A stretch of DNA of 64,000 bases from Brachypodium distachyon (Eukaryota; Streptophyta; Magnoliopsida; Poales; Poaceae). Below, piece by piece: positions 22,404-33,744 of this stretch. The stretch lies in the NCBI RefSeq assembly GCF_000005505.3, contig NC_016132.3:37586914-37650913 (forward strand), read 5' to 3'. The position numbers were made by a program, and so were the translations under genes. The first letter of the stretch is position 1. Every line of letters begins with the position of its first letter. Below the pieces are notes generated by a model, which was given only the letters and a program-made list of their open reading frames with translations, searched no databases and was not told the origin of the DNA.

Positions 22404-25400
22404 TTAGAAAATCATTCTCCTCTTCAGGTACCACGCGAAACATCCCAACATGACTAGGCTGCAAACACCTGTTATGACAAGCGTCTCTTCGAACCCATGC
22501 GGCACTTTATATAGCTTTACCCCCTCAAAGTTCATCCAGAAGACTCCTGGAACAACTGCGAAGGTGGCCACCACAAATGCAGCACTGCCCAGCAGCAGCT
22601 CTAATTTCAGCAGTTGGTTCTGCACGTTGTTCTGCAAGAAGAACAGCATGTTTTGTTGATCGTGCGATAGTGGTTGTAGTATGGGAAACCATAGAATGAT
22701 TCTGGGTCCATGTGAATCCAGTTTGTAAAAACTTGGCAAAAATGTATTTCTCAGTTGCAAAAGAATTCGAAAAAATATAAGTAGTACATGGATAGAAACT
22801 TTGCCTCATAACTTTTCAAAAAGATATATCATCATTCATGAACTTTAATTTGCAAAAATCATAAAATAGATCTCTGCATAATAAAGTTATGTAACATGTA
22901 TTGTAGCAGCTTGTTCTGTATCATGTTTTGTGAATTTTGCACAGTTCACCAATGATCATTTTTTAATAAAACTTTACAAGGCTAAGTTTCTACTCGTGAT
23001 TATTTGCATGTTTTTTTGAAGTTCAAAATACAATATTTGCCAAGTTTCAGAAAGTGAGTTTGTATGTACCCATGTTCTAATTTTTTTGACTGTCGTAGTA
23101 TTAACTATCCATAAATACTGAGAAGATGCTATCGATGTAATAAACATGGTACCAGACAAGTGGTGCGCTCCTGTCTGTTGGATGTGCCCCTTTGTGCATA
23201 TTGTAATTGCAAGAACAAAACAACTTCCTTGGTTATAAAGAATTTTCAAAGGAAATTTGGATTATTTTAATCCTTAGATATATTTGGGTGTGGCTATTTC
23301 GTGCTTGATTTTAAGAAAAATGCTTAAATCTCAGTTGACGTATGAAAATTGACGTCATTCCACTATATTTTTTCCATCATTCGTTCCGAATTTTAAAGCA
23401 CAAACCATATCTATGGCTGAAAAATCAATATATCTCTAACTAAAAATTAGACGACTTATATATAGCAAAACCGATGTATTTGTCATAACGAGTTGTTTGA
23501 TTTGTAGAATTGGATCTTAAAAGGGATTTTTCTAAGGATTCATTTGCATATTTCATAATAAATTTTCCATTGACTCCAACATCTTCAAAAATATTACTTT
23601 GTTTTTCTTATGTGAACAAAACAAACTTTAGTGCAAATGCGATCCCATGAGAATTGTGATCATGCATTTTCTAATGTTGTGAAATGCCCTTACTCTTTTG
23701 AGACCAGACTCGGTGGCAAATCTATTACTCCCTCCTTTTCACAAAGGTTGGCGTATTTGCTTTCATTAAGACACGCTTCTGAATAAGAATTACTATATTA
23801 ATATCTGTTTTTGAAGACTGAAATTTCTATCGGTAGTTTCGTATTCAAAAGTTCTTGCTAACAATTGTGGTTTCTTATCATCTAAATTGCATGTTAATAA
23901 AGTTATTATTGCTCAAAGTTTTGTCTTAACAAAACCAAATACGCCAACATCTGTGAAAAGGAGGGAGTATTTACTACGGCGGTGCCAAATCTCATGTGCA
24001 CATTTAGATGGTCTTATATACGAATCAGAAATTTAACATAAAATTTCAAAGGTTGTCAGAAATTTAATTCAAATAGTATATTAAGGTCTCCTAGGATCGT
24101 AGGTGTCCAAACAACTGATTCAATAATGTTTAATGGTTTTCATTTGAACTGAATTAAGTGTAAATATGAGCTTGTTTTCTTTTCAAATCATGTGTAATTC
24201 TAACACCCCTAATAGAATATTGGGCTAGCCTATTAAATTAAGTCCCAGAAAATAATAATCTCAAAAGCCTATTTGGTTGCTCATGTTTGCAAAGTTTAGG
24301 TCCCATATGTCTAAGGAAGAATGATAAAAACCACCTTATAAGGATTTGTGTGTTCCACTCCCTTGAGGCATGAGGAGATTGGACAATAAGGCACGCTCAC
24401 TCACTCCCTCGATTCGTCTCGCAACGTTACCCCCGTTGTCGTGTATCGTGATCCTACAGTACCAATCGCGTCTCGTGTCCTCCCCCCAGATGACCAAGAG
24501 CCCCCCTGAACAACACAGACGTCACACTCATCCTTGTGTTAAGGCTGAGTTTTGGTTTTGTTATTCACGCAGATGATGCATATAAGATTATTGTTTAATT
24601 ATGTTGCTTGTCTAGTTTGCTTCTATTGATAAGGTTTACTGTCAGCACACCTTTTACGATGCTTTTCTGGATTACTATTGCTTACAATTATGCCACATGT
24701 CTAGTTTGCTTACATTGATAGATTTGTTAGCACACCCGTGAAGATGCTTTTCTGGATTAATCTAACTCGAATTTGTTACTATTATTCTCAGTACACCCAC
24801 CGTATATAGAGGACAAATTAGGGGGCTATACCAGCTCGATGTTGATGAAACCTTCTGTGTCTTTTATATACTCCATCAGCTGCACAAAAATGTGAAAACT
24901 TTTCAGGTAATTAATGCGGTTTTGCAACGAAAAATAAAGGATAAAGATGAGGTGAGAATAAATATAGTTCAGGCTTTATACCATAGTTAATTTGTTGATA
25001 CTGCTTCCAATGGACGCAAATTGAGCCTCCAATAACATTTCCAGTTCTTCTGTACCAAATTTATTCATGTCTAGGCTCTCAAAGCTGTCGTTACTGCTTT
25101 CACCAATACGTTTTTCTAACAACGACGCTTCCATCTTTCTCTTTTTCTCTGTGAGGCAACATTCAGCCATATCACCATCGTCGTCCATCAGCATCTCTAT
25201 CTCGTCTTTTACCTGTGGTGAAAACAATATATGCATCTTTTAAAGCTGAATAATTAAAGATCTTTGTTTACAGAAGGAATAAGTTGAAGATCTTACTGAC
25301 AAACCGTCTAATGAAAGAAGTGAAAAGACCATAACATCATGACAGAAGTCCGTTTTCACCTTTTCGGCTCTCGAAGTTAATATAGCCAGTCTGTTCTTTA

Positions 25401-26807
25401 GGAGCCGAGCACGTTCCAAGCTAACGACGTTGATTATTTTTTTGGACTCATCCAGCGCCAGATAACCCTCACTCTGTAACTCGGCAGTCTGAAAATTTAT
25501 ATACATGTAAGCACTTTCAGTTCTTTATATAGATAAAAATAATTTATCCAAAACAACATAACTGGGAATACACAAATTAGAGAAATTTTGGAGCGCTTAC
25601 AAATTGATATGATCCATTAGTTTTGTTTAATCCAATGGCATCTGATCATGTTGCTTTCCAAATTCAGATGGGAAAGGAAGTACCTAAACTCAGAAATTCA
25701 GGTTTGAGGAATTTTTGCTTGACTTGGAAGGTTTCTCAGAAGTGTGGGAAATTCACGGTGGAATTAGGCTGTACATATCATATCTTAAGTATGTTAGGTA
25801 GACAAAAAATTAGGGTGGCACCTTATTAAATGAACAAAAAGAGGGGATATGGTATCTTAATCTAGATACAACTCTTAGCGCTAAACCCAAAGGTATTCAC
25901 CATTTCTCTTTCACAAAACATAATAATGGGAGTTTGTTTAGATACAACATTAAAATACATACCATTGAAGGAATCGTATCTAAATATATATTTAATGCAT
26001 ATGATACAGTCTAATATAAAAATTGACCCCACTTATCAGAAAAATCAACAATCCAGATTTGTCAAGTGCTCACATGTAAGTTGTGAGCTGTAAAAACTCT
26101 AAATATGCAGGCTCCTATGTGGCTATGCACTTCCCAAAAAAATTACGGAGCAGTATAAAAATGCACGCTTTGTGAGCTTCTACGGAGTACGAAGTACTAC
26201 TTATTAAATACAAGCTCCTGCCATTAGTAATTGTTATATGTTTGTTTTGAAATGCAGATTTCACTCTGTTTGTTGCTTTGGTGTTGTATAAACCTTGGCA
26301 GGAATTACACCCGTCAAAACGAAAAATTATTGGCAGGAATTACTGAAAGAAGGCCATAACCTGGGACTCGAACAGGGAGCAGACATCTTGAAGCGCGACC
26401 CGCAAGGCGATGAACTCGAACGGGGTGCCATCCACCTGACTGTCGTCCGAAGCACGGCGGCCGGCCGCCTGCACGAGGCGGCGCTGCAGCTCGGCGGCGC
26501 AGCTGCGGATCCGCGCGTCCTCCGCGCCGAAGCCGCCGTCGCGCAGGAGGATGAACGCCTCGTCGGCGGCGATGATGCAGCGCAGGTGCTCGAGGTTGCA
26601 GACGATGGCGCGGTCGCGGGCGAGGATGGTGGTGGGGTAGGCGAAGAAGGGGTCGAGCATCCGCAGGTCCCGCCCTGGCAGGTCGAGGCGCCGCATGAGC
26701 GCCGGCTTGGTGAACTCCATCTCCTCGGCGCTGCCCGTCGCCGCGTCCACGTGAAGCCACCACCGGGACCCGCCGTCGTTCTTGTCCAGGCCGTCGTCGG
26801 CATCCAA
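22404..26807 (-). CDS. MRS2/CorA-type magnesium transporter-like gene A, altered signature and no ATG
   Basis: MRS2 proteins are pentameric Mg2+ channels with a large N-terminal soluble domain and two C-terminal membrane helices joined by a GMN signature. Five exons read on the minus strand: 26807-26361, 25488-25360, 25212-24982, 24879-24832, 22631-22404. All have GT-AG borders and join in phase with no internal stop (360 codons). Family features seen: ILARDRAIVCNLEHLRCII, SLERARLLKNRL, VKDEIEMLMDDDGDMAE, LEMLLEAQF, MEYIKDTEGFINI, membrane helix 1 (GSAAFVVATFAVVPGVF) and helix 2 (ITGVCSLVMLGCFAWYLK). The signature reads W-M-N instead of G-M-N (TGG at 22538-22536). In the conserved frame the first codon after an upstream TGA is TTG at 26807-26805; no ATG occurs until codon 30. 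Homology with gene B begins at the next codon, so the true N-terminus seems cut off. It may be a pseudogene or use an unseen first exon. Confidence 0.75.
23728..23967. mobile_element. Stowaway MITE in intron 4 of MRS2-like gene A
   Basis: 240 bp with ends CTCCCTCCTTTTCACAAAGG and its complement, flanked by TA. Both arms contain GGCGTATTTGCT or TTGG-type matches. Confidence 0.85.
24570..24770. repeat. Two-copy tandem repeat in intron 4 of MRS2-like gene A
   Basis: Two imperfect ~105-bp copies each contain TGTCTAGTTTGCTT, a CAGCACACC or TTAGCACACC block and GATGCTTTTCTGGATTA. Confidence 0.6.
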
Positions 26808-27393
26808 TCAGAGAAAATGAGAAGTAAATTGCAATCAGAGTCTATGAACTTGAAGATTCGCAAGTTTGTGGACTAATAAAGGCTTCTTTGATTCATAAGA
26901 TTGGAAAAACAAAAGAATAGATGTCATGTTCACTTGATCTCTATAGAATTTTGTTTACACCAAAATTTGTTTGTTTCGTTCAAGAGGTTAGACTACTGGA
27001 TTTAAATTTCTTATGGAATGTAGTACAAATGGATCCTTAGGAAAAATTCCTATAGAATTCAATTCTACGAATCAAACGAGCAATATAGAAAATCTTTAAA
27101 ATTTCTATGAAAATCATTTAAATCAAATGAGGCCTGAGTGTTTTCAGGGAGTATGCAATGCGTAGTAGGGGTCACCATCGGGCATCGGAGACGGCACATC
27201 GCATCACATGTGAACATGGTATCGTCGGTCCTTCCATTAGTGCGCGTGGTGTCGGACGGGAAAGAACCCGGTCGGATTGGAACGAGTGATAATTGAAGCT
27301 TTAAAGCAAGCTATCAGGCGAGATGCATGGGCAGTGAGAATCTTTGCTCTTATCTTGGAGCACATCGATTGATCACTGGAAGCCTGTGCTGTG
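26808..27393. promoter_or_regulatory. Shared upstream region of the two head-to-head MRS2-like genes
   Basis: 586 bp separate the diverging coding regions. No clear TATA box is visible on either side. A Tourist-like element occupies 26881-27134. The sequence changes abruptly from AT-rich to the GC-rich first exon of gene A at 26807, which suggests a rearrangement breakpoint there. Confidence 0.4.
26881..27134. mobile_element. Tourist-like MITE between the MRS2-like genes
   Basis: The left end GGCTTCTTTGATTCAT is an imperfect inverted match to the right end (complement GGCCTCATTTGATTTA). The interior is AT-rich with short inverted segments. The flanking 3-bp target site is not preserved, so family assignment is tentative. 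Confidence 0.5.
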
Positions 27394-30300
27394 ATGGAGG
27401 GAGGAGGAGGCCGGAGCGGCGTGGTGGTCGACATAGATGCCGCCGTCGACGACGACGGCGGGTCCCGGACGCGGCCGTGGGTCCGCGTGGACGCGGAGAC
27501 GGGCGAATCCGAGGAGATGGAGCTCAGCAAGCAGGCTGTGATGCGGCGTATGGGCGTGCCGGCGCGCGACCTCCGCGCTCTCGACCCGCTCCTCGGCTAC
27601 ACGGCCAGCATCCTCGCCCGCGGCTACGCCATCGTCTGCAACCTCGAGCAGATACGGTGCATCATCAGCTCAGAAGAGGCGCTCGTCATGCGAGTCCAAG
27701 GAGATCAGGGCGACGACGACGCGGCGGCAAGGTACGCCGACGAGCTCAAGCGCCGTCTCGCGGCGGGCCGCCATGCTGCTGCCGGCATGCCGTTCGAGCT
27801 CATCGCCTTCGGGGTCGCGCTCGAATGCATCAGCTCCGTCTTCAAGTCAGAGGTGCTTGCCTAGTTCTGTAGTACTCCTTGTCTCTCCGTCCCTGTGAAA
27901 CTGAAATTGTGCCCTCCTTGTCTCCGTCCCTGTGACCATGGTTGCTACTGGTATGACTGAACCTCTCTTTGAAACTCCAGCACCATAACAATTGTGCCCT
28001 CAAGCTTCCCCTTTGCCGCAATCTCACGCTCTCTTCTGCTAAATCCCTCTTATTACTAGGCTTCAACATTCTTTTTGAGGGCACAAATCTTTGATAGGTT
28101 ATCACATGGTGTGTTCTTCACTTCTTGAGGAAGCAAGAATGACAAAATTCTTCTACTTCCTCCGTCCAACAAAAAATGTCTCAACTTTGACTAAATTTGA
28201 ATGCATCTATACACTAAGTCATGTCTAAATACATCCAAATTTTGACAAATTTGAGATATCTTTTGTTGGACGGAGAGAGCAGCAAATATCATTCGGTCAC
28301 ACTCCTCCCAATTGGCCACGGTATCCAACATGCAAGTTTAAATTCTTTTAACATGAATACATTATTAGAAGTTTATAAGAATGTGATATCATTTTCAGAA
28401 TGTCAAATTCAAACATACTACTTACGAATAGAGGTAGTACGAAAATGACCCGTGACCCCCGTGTCGTCTCCACTGGGCGACCCGGGGGCGATCCCCTTCC
28501 TTCCACCGCCGGCAAGCCTCCGTAGCTACGCCCTTCAGCCGCTGCCGCCGGCTTCAGCCACGGTGGCAGCGGGCCTCGTTCCCGAAGGGACGGGGGACTC
28601 CGGCCGGCGCTCTGCGTGCGGAGGAGCTCTGGATCTGGGGCGGCGGCCCTTGGCGGTTTCCTTGACGGCGGCGGCTGCTCGTGGCCGCGTGGGTGGCACG
28701 GCGGCTGGCCTCTTGGTGAAGCTTCACGGCGGCGCGCGGCTGCGAGGAGCTCTCCTTCGTGGCTTGGATCTGGCCATCATCTGGAGCGTGCTTCCCGGCT
28801 TGGGTCGTCCAGCAGCGGCTGTGGCGTGCTGCTCTTGGGCTCGGCCTTGCTCTTGTCGGCATGGTGCTGATGGAGCAGCCCGGCCTCGATGTGGTACGGC
28901 GACGCCGGATCCCACGACCTGAGCTCGGGATCTGGTGCAGCGCCTCCTGCGGGCCTCTTGGCGGCGGCAGTTGCTCGGCGGTGCTTTGCCGGCGTGGTGC
29001 CAGTGGAGCCGCCGGTCCTCGTTGAGGGGCAAGCAGGCTGCATCAGTGCGAGCAGGTTTCAGGTTGGGTGGTGAGGTCTTTGCTCTTTCTGTGTGGCTTA
29101 GTTGAGTCGGTGCCGGCGGGCGTAATTCAGTTTGGGTGGCGAGGTGTCATGCTCCGGGCGAAAGCCCTGTGCTGGTTCTGCCAGCACCGATGATGGCGAC
29201 GCAGCAGTGCGCCGTTCCCCTCCTTGGAGGCATCGTCGTGGAGCCTTCACCTCTCTTCCATCCAATTTGCTCTCCGGGCGAAAGCCTAAGATCCAATTAG
29301 TTGGATCCGACTCCGACGGCATCTTCGATGTCGTTTCCTCCGTGGAGGCGTTGTCTAGGAGTGACTGTTGCCTCGCCGGATAGTCGTTTTCTTGGCTTGT
29401 GAGGTCTGCGGCAGACCGTGTGTGGTTGTGTGGAGGTGGTGTCTGCTTCTTGGTTCCTTCAGCTTCAAGAGTCACTGTCTATCCACTATGGCTGGTGGCG
29501 TTCGAAGTTTGCCATGTCCTTGTGTAGCCTCGGCCTGCAATGCTCTTCGGCCGCAACGGCGGCCTCGGCTTAGCTACGCCTTTCGGATGCACCTGCGACT
29601 CTTAGCTCTGCGGCAAGGAAGTGCGTTGTGAAGATGCTCGTGATGTGGTCTTGGCGAGTGAAGCCTTTTGCTCTATCTGACGACACAGTGTCGTGCGTGT
29701 CTCGGTGCTCATAGCCTTTCGACTACGTCGACAGCACAAGAGGTGTTGTGGCGTCGTCTCGGTTGTGTGTTACCCTTCGACTTTGTCCGTGGCACAGAGG
29801 TGTCGTGGTGTGGCTTGGCAGACCGTAGCCTTTCGACCACTCCGGCAGTTCATATCTTGTCGTAGGCTGATTTTCCTCCGGTCCATTGGTGGTGATGTTG
29901 CTTTTATGTCTGTCTTCGGATCCTTGAGCTTGTTGCTCTTCTTTCTTGTTTCTCCTTCTAGTGGTGGTGTGAATGTTTGAGCTGCCGTTGTGTCTCGTTG
30001 TATCACATTCATTCATTTAATTAAAAATGTGCAGGCTGGCTTTTGCCTGCCGTAGTTCTGCTAAAAAAAACCAGAGGTAGTACAATTAGTTACGGTGGAA
30101 ATGAGTTTGGCTCAGTTTGCCCTTATTACGGTGAACTTATTTAATAATCTGCTGCACAAAAATAATCATGAAAGTAGTAAAAATTACTGATTGACAAAAC
30201 CATACAAGAGAAAAAACTGATTGGAAAAATCGGATAATCATAATCCGCCACAATGCCAACCGGTGTTGTGTACAAATACAGAGTATATATTGACGTCTGA

Positions 30301-32109
30301 AATTTGGTAATGTCCAGTTCAACCTATTTTTAATGATAAACCTGCACCTGCACACAATATTGTTACTCTATCCAACCCATAATAGTTGTTCGTTGATTTA
30401 GTACAACTTTTATTATTGGTCGGAGAGAGCAGTTTGTTTCTCTTTCTTGCGGTGTCACTTCGTTTGATAAATTTCTTATAATTACATCGATGAAAATGCT
30501 TTTCGATCCCATCTTTGTCTATCAACACTGGTCAATCTCTGCAATGAACTATTAAGTAGTTAACTTCCAGTTCTACTTCTATGTTCTCTAGGATCAACTC
30601 TTGTGTCTACTTCAAGAATCGAGAAAGCTTACAATTTTTTTGTCAGACTGCGGATATAGAGATTGAAGCGTATCCAGCGTTGGACGAGTTAGCAAAAAAA
30701 GTCAGCACCCTTAACTTGGAACGTGCTCGGCGCCTAAAGAGCAGGCTGGCGGCATTAACTAAGAGAGTCCAAAGGGTAATACGGAGTACATCTTCATCGT
30801 AATACACCATACTCCTGTTTACTTCTTTCATTAGATGAGTTGTCAATTTTATCTTTCACCATTAATTAGATAAGGGACGAGATAGAGCAATTGATGGACG
30901 ACGATGATGATATGGCCGATTGTTACCTCACAAACAAGATGAGGATGGATGGTAGTATTTTGGGGTTAAACGAGGGCCTTGAGAGAACTGGAAATAATAA
31001 TGGGTTATTTGGTCGATCCTCCTCTGCTCCACTTACAACAACGGTCTTCCCTAAAAAAAAGGTACAACAACGGTTTCTTCACGCTCTGCATCTTGAGGCT
31101 TAATAAGGAAGTCGTATTGCCAGAAGTAGCAGCCGCGACAGCTCCTAGAACCCAGCCAGCGAAGATGATGCCATTTCCACGGGAGATCTGGAAACCTTAT
31201 TGGAGGCTCAGTTTGTGTCCATTGAAACAAGCCTCAACAAATTAACTACGGTATAAAGCTTGAATTATACTACTACGTAGTAGTTATGTTTGCCACTTCT
31301 TTAGCCTTTTTTTTTATCCTATGAAAAACTACGTACATTGCATAACAATTTTACCATCTACATACATCTTTCAACAGATGAGAGAGTATATAGATGACAC
31401 GGAGAATTTCATCAACATCCAGCTGGTATAGTCCCGTAATTTCTTCAACTATTAATTAAACTTGGCCACTACTTAGATTTCAAGAGAACCTGCTTTGCGA
31501 GTAAAATTAGTTTTCATCCAAAACTATAGGAAAGACTCTGTGCAACCATTGATGCAGAAAACGGAGGATCATCCTCCCTTTTTTTTTTTGGTAAACTGAT
31601 CATCCTCCTTTTCGTGGAGTATGTCCGGGTGTTGATGTTGTGTATGTCGAACGATGTGGAAGGCAGTCAATTGGGTAAAATTATAACCCGCCCGATGCAT
31701 GCTACCTAGCGTACGCCTATATATATGTTTCTCGAGGCATATTACTACTGATGAAACTCAAGTGTAGTAGGGAGTATTTAAATATCCTTCTATTTGCATG
31801 ATTGAAATTAATGTAATATATGAGAAATAATTCAAACAAAAGATTCAAAAGTAAATGTATTTAACGTAGTTTTTCTTGCAGGACGTCCTCCGAAACCAGT
31901 TGCTGAAATTTGAGCTGCTACTGGGCAGTGCTGGGTTTGTGGTTGGCATGTTCGGAGTTGTCCCAGGAGTTTTCGGCATGGACTTTGAGGGGGTGACCCT
32001 GTATAAGGTGCCGCATGCGTTCGAAGAGACTATTGGCATAACAGGGGCCTGTAGCCTACTCATGTTCGGGTGCTTCATGTGGTATTTAAAGAGGAGATTG
32101 TTTTTCTAG
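27394..32109 (+). CDS. MRS2/CorA-type magnesium transporter-like gene B with GMD signature
   Basis: A paralogue of gene A in the opposite orientation. Exons: 27394-27852, 30647-30775, 30870-31061, 31149-31250, 31378-31425, 31882-32109, giving 385 residues. Exons 2, 5 and 6 have exactly the same lengths as their partners in gene A (129, 48 and 228 bp). Features: ILARGYAIVCNLEQIRCII, NLERARRLKSRLAAL, IRDEIEQLMDDDDDMADCYL, DLETLLEAQFVSIETSLNKL, MREYIDDTENFINIQL, helix 1 (LGSAGFVVGMFGVVPGVFG) and helix 2 (IGITGACSLLMFGCFMWYL). The signature is G-M-D (GAC at 31981) in place of G-M-N. Exons 3 and 4 are joined by a proposed 87-bp intron (31062-31148, GTACAA...CTAG). If it is retained, translation stops at TAA 31101 and the gene is broken. 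ATG 27394 is preceded by an in-frame GTG that is not needed. Intron 1 contains a MITE and a 1.6 kb retroelement. Confidence 0.8.
28156..28279. mobile_element. Stowaway MITE in intron 1 of MRS2-like gene B
   Basis: The left end CTTCCTCCGTCCAACAAAAA is the inverted match of the right end (complement CTCTCTCCGTCCAACAAAAG). The left flank is TA and the right flank CA. Confidence 0.8.
28441..30072 (+). mobile_element. Polyadenylated retroposed sequence, 1.6 kb, in intron 1 of MRS2-like gene B
   Basis: A GC-rich 1632-bp block ending in a short A tract is flanked by the perfect 11-bp direct repeat AGAGGTAGTAC (28430-28440 and 30073-30083). Such duplications and an A tail indicate target-primed insertion by a LINE machinery. 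No frame shows a known protein domain, so it is either a non-autonomous LINE-type family or a retroposed transcript. Internally it repeats related segments (TAGCCTTTCGAC-type blocks near 29708 and 29829; CTCCGGGCGAAAGCC at about 29151 and 29272). It lies in the same orientation as the host gene, between exons 1 and 2. Confidence 0.7.
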
Positions 32110-32321
32110 ATGCTCACAAGAAAAAAGCTTCGTCTCTTGCAAGATGGATCACCTAGACTTCTGTAGTTTTAGAGGATTGTATTATTACAAGGAAGACGAA
32201 TTATATGCTTCTGACATTTCATGGAATGTTGCTTTGTAGGACCATTGATAAGTATATTAATATGGGAAAATATTTTGGTTGGAATAATAAATTCAGAATA
32301 TGGCAATTACCAAATAAGGTA
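32110..32321. other. 3' flank of MRS2-like gene B
   Basis: AT-rich sequence that probably holds the 3' UTR. Nothing else was recognised. Confidence 0.4.
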
Positions 32322-32389
32322 CTCCTTCGGATCCATAATAAGTGTCACTGATTTAGCACAAAATGACATTTATTATGGATCGGAGAGAG
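32322..32389. mobile_element. Short Stowaway MITE (68 bp)
   Basis: Ends CTCCTTCGGATCCATAATAA and its near-perfect complement, flanked by TA. Almost the whole element is a hairpin. Confidence 0.85.
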
Positions 32390-32959
32390 TACAACATGGG
32401 TGACAATATACTTGTTACAAATCGATACAGCAAGGGTTTGCCAAGAGTTTTGCTTTGGTCCACCCTCTCTTTATAAGAGTGCGGATCTTAAAGCTAAAAT
32501 GGTTATTAATTAAAAGTAGCAAATTCTGATTAGTTTTAATTACCTTCGTCCTAATTAGATTTAAAATTAGCAAGCTTCCATGCTTGTATAATAATTAATC
32601 ATGGAAAAAGATGTCACCAACAATGAATCAATTCAATTCATGCCTGGTGACATCTAGTGGCCGCGAGCATGCATCTCTTTCTATCCTGCATGCTCAAATT
32701 CTTAAAATCCTTAGAATTCCCGGAAACACCTCTGATCAATAAAAGAAGCATCCCAATTATATAATGGCAAGGGCAGTGGGTGTAAGGCCATGTGCTTGAT
32801 TTTTTTTTACCGAGAATTGGCATGAATTCATTTTCTACTATAGAATAAATTAGAGGACTCGATTAGGATATGGTTGGAAAACCCATATTTGACTTCTCAT
32901 TAATAACCAATTTTGCTTTAATATTACTGATCTATATAATCTATAAAGTTGATCCCCAC

Positions 32960-33270
32960 TATGTTTATTAAATGTTTGCAAGCTTGACACGTAAGGTGTC
33001 CACGTCATCATCCATGCCACTATGCATCCAAATCGCCATTAAGGTACATTTAGTGTTTGCAAATTACACATGCAAGGTGTCCACATCATTATCCACATCA
33101 AGCACATCATGTGACCCGACAAACAATTCATTTTGGTGGCACCCTATACAATTCAATTTTTTTCACCTAAGAGTTTTTCACCCACATCACCATCCCATCA
33201 TGCAATCTGACAAGCAATTCATTTTGGTGGCACCTTATACAATTCAATTTTTTATCACCTAAGATTTGTC
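32960..33270. repeat. Imperfect tandem duplications in AT-rich spacer
   Basis: Two blocks are duplicated: AAGGTGTCCAC about 80 bp apart (near 32990 and 33075), and CAATTCATTTTGGTGGCACC about 88 bp apart (near 33125 and 33213). No gene is visible between 32390 and 33744. Confidence 0.6.
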
Positions 33271-33744
33271 ACCTAAAAATTTCAAAAGTACCGTTGTTCT
33301 ACAATATTCATATTTTTTTTGCATTTGATCATTTTATTATCATCATATTTCTTTTGCGTTTGATCATTTATTATTATGTGTTCGTAACATCAAGTTTGGC
33401 TACAAATATGCACATCATGCAACATCAATTCTATAAATATGCAAACCAAATTTTCCGAAATGCAAATAGAATTTTTCGCGGCAACAGACCGGGAATCACG
33501 TTATTAAAAGGGGTGCATTATGGGCGGAGGCAGAAAAAAAATACAAGGAGGGTCAAAATAGAGATTACACTTATTAGGAAGGTCCACAACATAAAAATAC
33601 ATGGCTTATCTTCTATATATAAGTAGGAGAAACCCACTACTTGATTTCTCTCAACATGCAAGCATGCCACATCATCACACCATTAATTTGTTCACACCTA
33701 TTTAGTGAGAAACTCATATTTTTTGCACATGCATACGGTGAACC

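Noticed and set aside
26295..26876. 193-codon plus-strand frame
   Set aside because: Antisense to exon 1 of MRS2-like gene A, which matches a known family with proper splice sites.
28452..29631. Several GC-rich frames as a nested gene in the MRS2-like intron
   Set aside because: No frame is conserved or domain-bearing, and the block is bounded by a target duplication and an A tail, so it is a retroposed element.
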